A DNA stretch of 9,725 nucleotides, taken from positions 1 to 9,725 of the forward strand of contig DKZK01000048.1 of the NCBI GenBank assembly GCA_002493625.1. Direction: 5' to 3'. A model generated the notes under the pieces. That model had not been told where the DNA came from. It did no database searches and saw only the letters and a list, made by a program, of their open reading frames with translations. The position numbers and the translations under genes are program-made. Positions 8,527-9,725 of the stretch are shown here, one piece after another (the stretch's first letter is position 1; each line of letters starts with the position of its first letter). The DNA is from Lachnospiraceae bacterium UBA7076 (lineage in GTDB: Bacteria > Bacillota > Clostridia > Lachnospirales > Lachnospiraceae).

Positions 8527-8598
8527 GCCATCACCTCTTTAGTTTGATACAAAATATTCTTGCTTTAATTGTAATTTTTTCCGCCGCAATTAAAAGTA

Positions 8599-8678
8599 TT
8601 TCTGCATGAACGACATGTTTTTTGCATGAACGACACTTTTCTTCAAAGTAAACTAAAATTTTTCTGCATGAATGACAC
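8599..8678. repeat. Cluster of three short direct repeats, core TGCATGAAYGACA
   Basis: The core appears at 8603-8615, 8623-8635 and 8665-8677, the last with one T for C change. Starts are 20 and 42 bases apart, close to two and four helical turns. The related string TTTCTGCAT also lies inside the terminator hairpin at 8715-8723. The cluster sits in the promoter-containing gap upstream of the T7SS operon, so it may be an operator array or a dispersed intergenic repeat. A minus-strand reading frame of 78 codons crosses it, but I do not regard it as a gene. Confidence 0.7.
8641..8663. repeat. 23-bp direct repeat, right copy
   Basis: Identical to positions 1-23 and in the same orientation. It sits between the second and third TGCATGAAYGACA copies, upstream of the first operon gene. 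The left copy follows the last gene visible (essC), so the pair brackets the whole secretion operon. Confidence 0.85.
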
Positions 8679-8691
8679 TTTTTTGTTATTG

Positions 8692-8729
8692 AAAAACAAA
8701 AAAAGTTCAAACGCTTTCTGCATTTGAAC
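8692..8729 (-). terminator. Intrinsic terminator of the toxin/immunity unit
   Basis: On the minus strand GTTCAAA pairs with TTTGAAC. After one mismatch two more G-C pairs (GC/GC) close a 5-base loop. The stem is followed directly by TTTTTTTGTTTTTC. It lies 72 bases after the immunity gene stop and before the T7SS leader, so it should separate the two transcription units. On the plus strand the stem is not followed by a proper T-run. Confidence 0.8.
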
Positions 8730-8760
8730 TCTATATAATTTATTTTTGTGTTTACTTTTA

Positions 8761-8773
8761 TGGACATAGTCCA
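8761..8773. other. Small inverted repeat TGGAC-ATA-GTCCA
   Basis: A perfect 5-bp palindrome with a 3-base centre lies between the immunity gene stop and the terminator. It may be a minor RNA hairpin or a protein site; it is short enough to be chance. Confidence 0.25.
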
Positions 8774-8801
8774 CCATATTAAAAGTACGTTACACCCATT
8801 T

Positions 8802-9176
8802 TTATGTGTTTTTCTGCGGATTATAATTGATATATGCTAATCTTCTCATTTCTATTTTATCTTTTTCTTCTACCTTATCCGAAAATTCAAATTTTCCATC
8901 TTTTATCCTAAAATATTCATGAAATAATTTTTCTTTTTCAACTAACATACATAAATCTCTACTCCAAGGATACTGCATATTCAATTGCAGTGGCTTTAAA
9001 CATGTTTTTCTACCTTGATTTATCCATAAGCATCTCTTGTGCTCTAATTTCAACCAAGATAATATCTCCAGTACTATAATATTAAGATTTTCTTTTTCGA
9101 TATTACATTCTGAACTAACTAATAACTGTTTATTTCCTGCCTTTCTATATTCTATCAGCATTTCAATAAGATTCAT
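8802..9176 (-). CDS. Putative immunity protein for the adjacent toxin
   Basis: 124 aa with no family I recognise. It starts 13 bases after the toxin stop with AAGAAGGA as ribosome site, so the two genes are co-transcribed. No signal peptide or membrane helix is visible, so a cytosolic protein is expected. It is rich in charged residues with four cysteines (in SSEC, KRCLW, KTCL and DLCML). Two hand-counted 60-base stretches (8821-8940) are only 18-23% GC, far below the secretion genes. Small AT-rich genes directly after a toxin C-terminal domain are typically the cognate immunity gene in polymorphic toxin systems. The function here is inferred from position, size and solubility only. Confidence 0.6.
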   Translation of the reverse strand: MNLIEMLIEYRKAGNKQLLVSSECNIEKENLNIIVLEILSWLKLEHKRCLWINQGRKTCLKPLQLNMQYPWSRDLCMLVEKEKLFHEYFRIKDGKFEFSDKVEEKDKIEMRRLAYINYNPQKNT

Positions 9177-9189
9177 TTTTTTCCTTCTT

Positions 9190-9725
9190 TCATTTTTTAT
9201 AGTTGCTCCAAATATGGACCATCATATCTTCTTCACTTTCAAACTGAACTTGCATACCAAATTCTAACTGAAATAGCCTTTCAGCATTATATGCTGATGT
9301 TTCACTACTCCACGAGGATATAACACTTTCATCTACCCCATTAATAAAATCCATTGCATGGACTCCTTCATGAACTACATCACTAAAAAAAGTTGCCGAA
9401 CTATTTCTTACATATATTTGATTTCCAACCTGCATCGCAATCGTATCCGAAGAACATCCTAAATATGATTCAAATAGTTCATCTCCCAAAACATTAATTT
9501 TTATCTTTCCATTTTGAATACTATCAGCTATTTCTGTTGATTTTTGCGTAACGCCATCCAAAGAATTTATTATCTCATCCCTAGTGTAACTATGAATTAC
9601 TTTATCACTATTTTCAATTTTATTAATTGAATTACCACCACTCTCTATTCTTTTCCCAGACACCGCACTCTGGGTTTTCACATTAATAGCTGTCTGTATG
9701 CCTGCTTTTATTTCTGACCGAACGT
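9190..9725 (-). CDS. C-terminal part of a probable polymorphic toxin with HExxH metallopeptidase-like motif (partial)
   Basis: The frame is open to the window edge, so the gene begins outside. An internal GTG at 9681 is an unlikely start because no ribosome site precedes it, and the codons before it (ending IKAGIQTAINV) read as normal coding sequence. About 178 residues are visible. Numbered from that GTG, the core is DVVHEGVHAMDF with H104, E105 and H108 (DNA 9358-9372), followed by SSETSAYNAE with E127 or E134 as a possible third zinc ligand, as in gluzincin-like peptidases. The N-terminal part visible (about 1-45) is polar and linker-like. Position beside a T7SSb operon and a following small gene suggest the tip of an LXG or similar T7SS-delivered toxin; the trafficking domain would lie to the right and cannot be seen. 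A non-toxic phage or mobile-element peptidase is an alternative. Confidence 0.65.
   Translation of the reverse strand, partial: VRSEIKAGIQTAINVKTQSAVSGKRIESGGNSINKIENSDKVIHSYTRDEIINSLDGVTQKSTEIADSIQNGKIKINVLGDELFESYLGCSSDTIAMQVGNQIYVRNSSATFFSDVVHEGVHAMDFINGVDESVISSWSSETSAYNAERLFQLEFGMQVQFESEEDMMVHIWSNYKK

Larger units (their letters stand above)
8527..8690 (-). promoter_or_regulatory. Probable leader and promoter region of the T7SS operon
   Basis: This AT-rich gap separates the terminator of the toxin/immunity unit from the first secretion gene, so the operon promoter is expected here. A TACAAT hexamer at 8568-8573 (minus strand) resembles a -10 box, but no good -35 box lies at 16-18 bases from it, so the exact promoter is not resolved. 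The ribosome site AGAGGTGA is at 8531-8538. The short repeats and the right copy of the 23-bp repeat lie upstream of the TACAAT box and could be regulatory. Confidence 0.45.

Noticed and set aside
7898..8542. Plus-strand 214-codon frame opposite the zinc-ribbon gene
   Set aside because: Shadow of the minus-strand gene; the low-complexity Ser/Phe/Ile composition is typical of antisense translation.
8599..8678. Short repeats considered as a CRISPR array
   Set aside because: The units are only about 13 bases, spacing is irregular (20 and 42 bases), and there are no spacer-sized unique segments or cas genes.
8723..8729. TTGAAC in the terminator stem as a -35 box for a minus-strand promoter
   Set aside because: The sequence at the right spacing (TAACAA) is a poor -10 match, and the hexamer is already explained as part of the terminator stem.
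8531..8767. Minus-strand 78-codon frame with CxxC pairs (KCHSC, KCRSC) resembling a tiny zinc protein
   Set aside because: The CxxC pairs come from the TGCATGAAYGACA DNA repeats. The frame runs through the terminator hairpin and its T-run, and through the operon leader and its ribosome site. It has no clear ribosome site of its own.

Overview
The window looks like a piece of a low- to mid-GC Firmicute genome, most likely a gut-type Clostridia (Lachnospiraceae-like). The reasons are strong AGGAGG-type ribosome binding sites, the codon style, and a type VIIb secretion (T7SSb/Ess) gene set of the kind found in that group. The exact organism cannot be named from sequence alone. All credible genes lie on the minus strand, so they are transcribed from high to low coordinate. 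The long plus-strand reading frames are shadows.

Right end (9725 to 8802): the 3' part of a gene, open past the window edge, encodes the C-terminal domain of a probable secreted toxin with a zinc-metallopeptidase-like HEGVH motif. It is followed after 13 bases by a small soluble protein that is probably its immunity partner. An intrinsic terminator at about 8692-8729 ends this unit. The pair is visibly more AT-rich than the rest. The intergenic stretch 8527-8801 also holds a cluster of short direct repeats (core TGCATGAAYGACA) and one copy of a 23-bp repeat. The second copy of that repeat is at positions 1-23, so the two copies bracket the secretion operon exactly.

Centre and left (8526 to 33): five tightly packed genes form one operon. 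In order they encode (1) a membrane protein with an N-terminal zinc ribbon, one transmembrane helix and a large external beta-rich domain; (2) a soluble FHA-domain protein whose N-terminal half resembles the EssB/YukC pseudokinase-like region; (3) a CpaE/TadZ/MinD-like ATPase with an altered deviant Walker A motif; (4) a YukD/EsaB ubiquitin-like protein; (5) EssC, the FtsK/SpoIIIE-type motor of T7SSb. Gene ends and starts overlap or nearly touch, except for a gap of about 107 bases before the ATPase gene, which contains a perfect 8-bp hairpin.

Inferred workings: EssC is the membrane motor that selects and drives substrates, and YukD is its small accessory protein. The FHA/pseudokinase-like protein, the bitopic zinc-ribbon protein and the MinD-like ATPase would be scaffold, channel-side and positioning factors. 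Canonical EssA, EssB, EsaA and WXG100 (EsxA) genes are not in the window. The interesting reading is that this is a rearranged T7SSb in which the EssB function may be split between two proteins and a polar-localisation-type ATPase has been added. The toxin/immunity pair upstream is a plausible cargo module. The operon could continue left of position 1.
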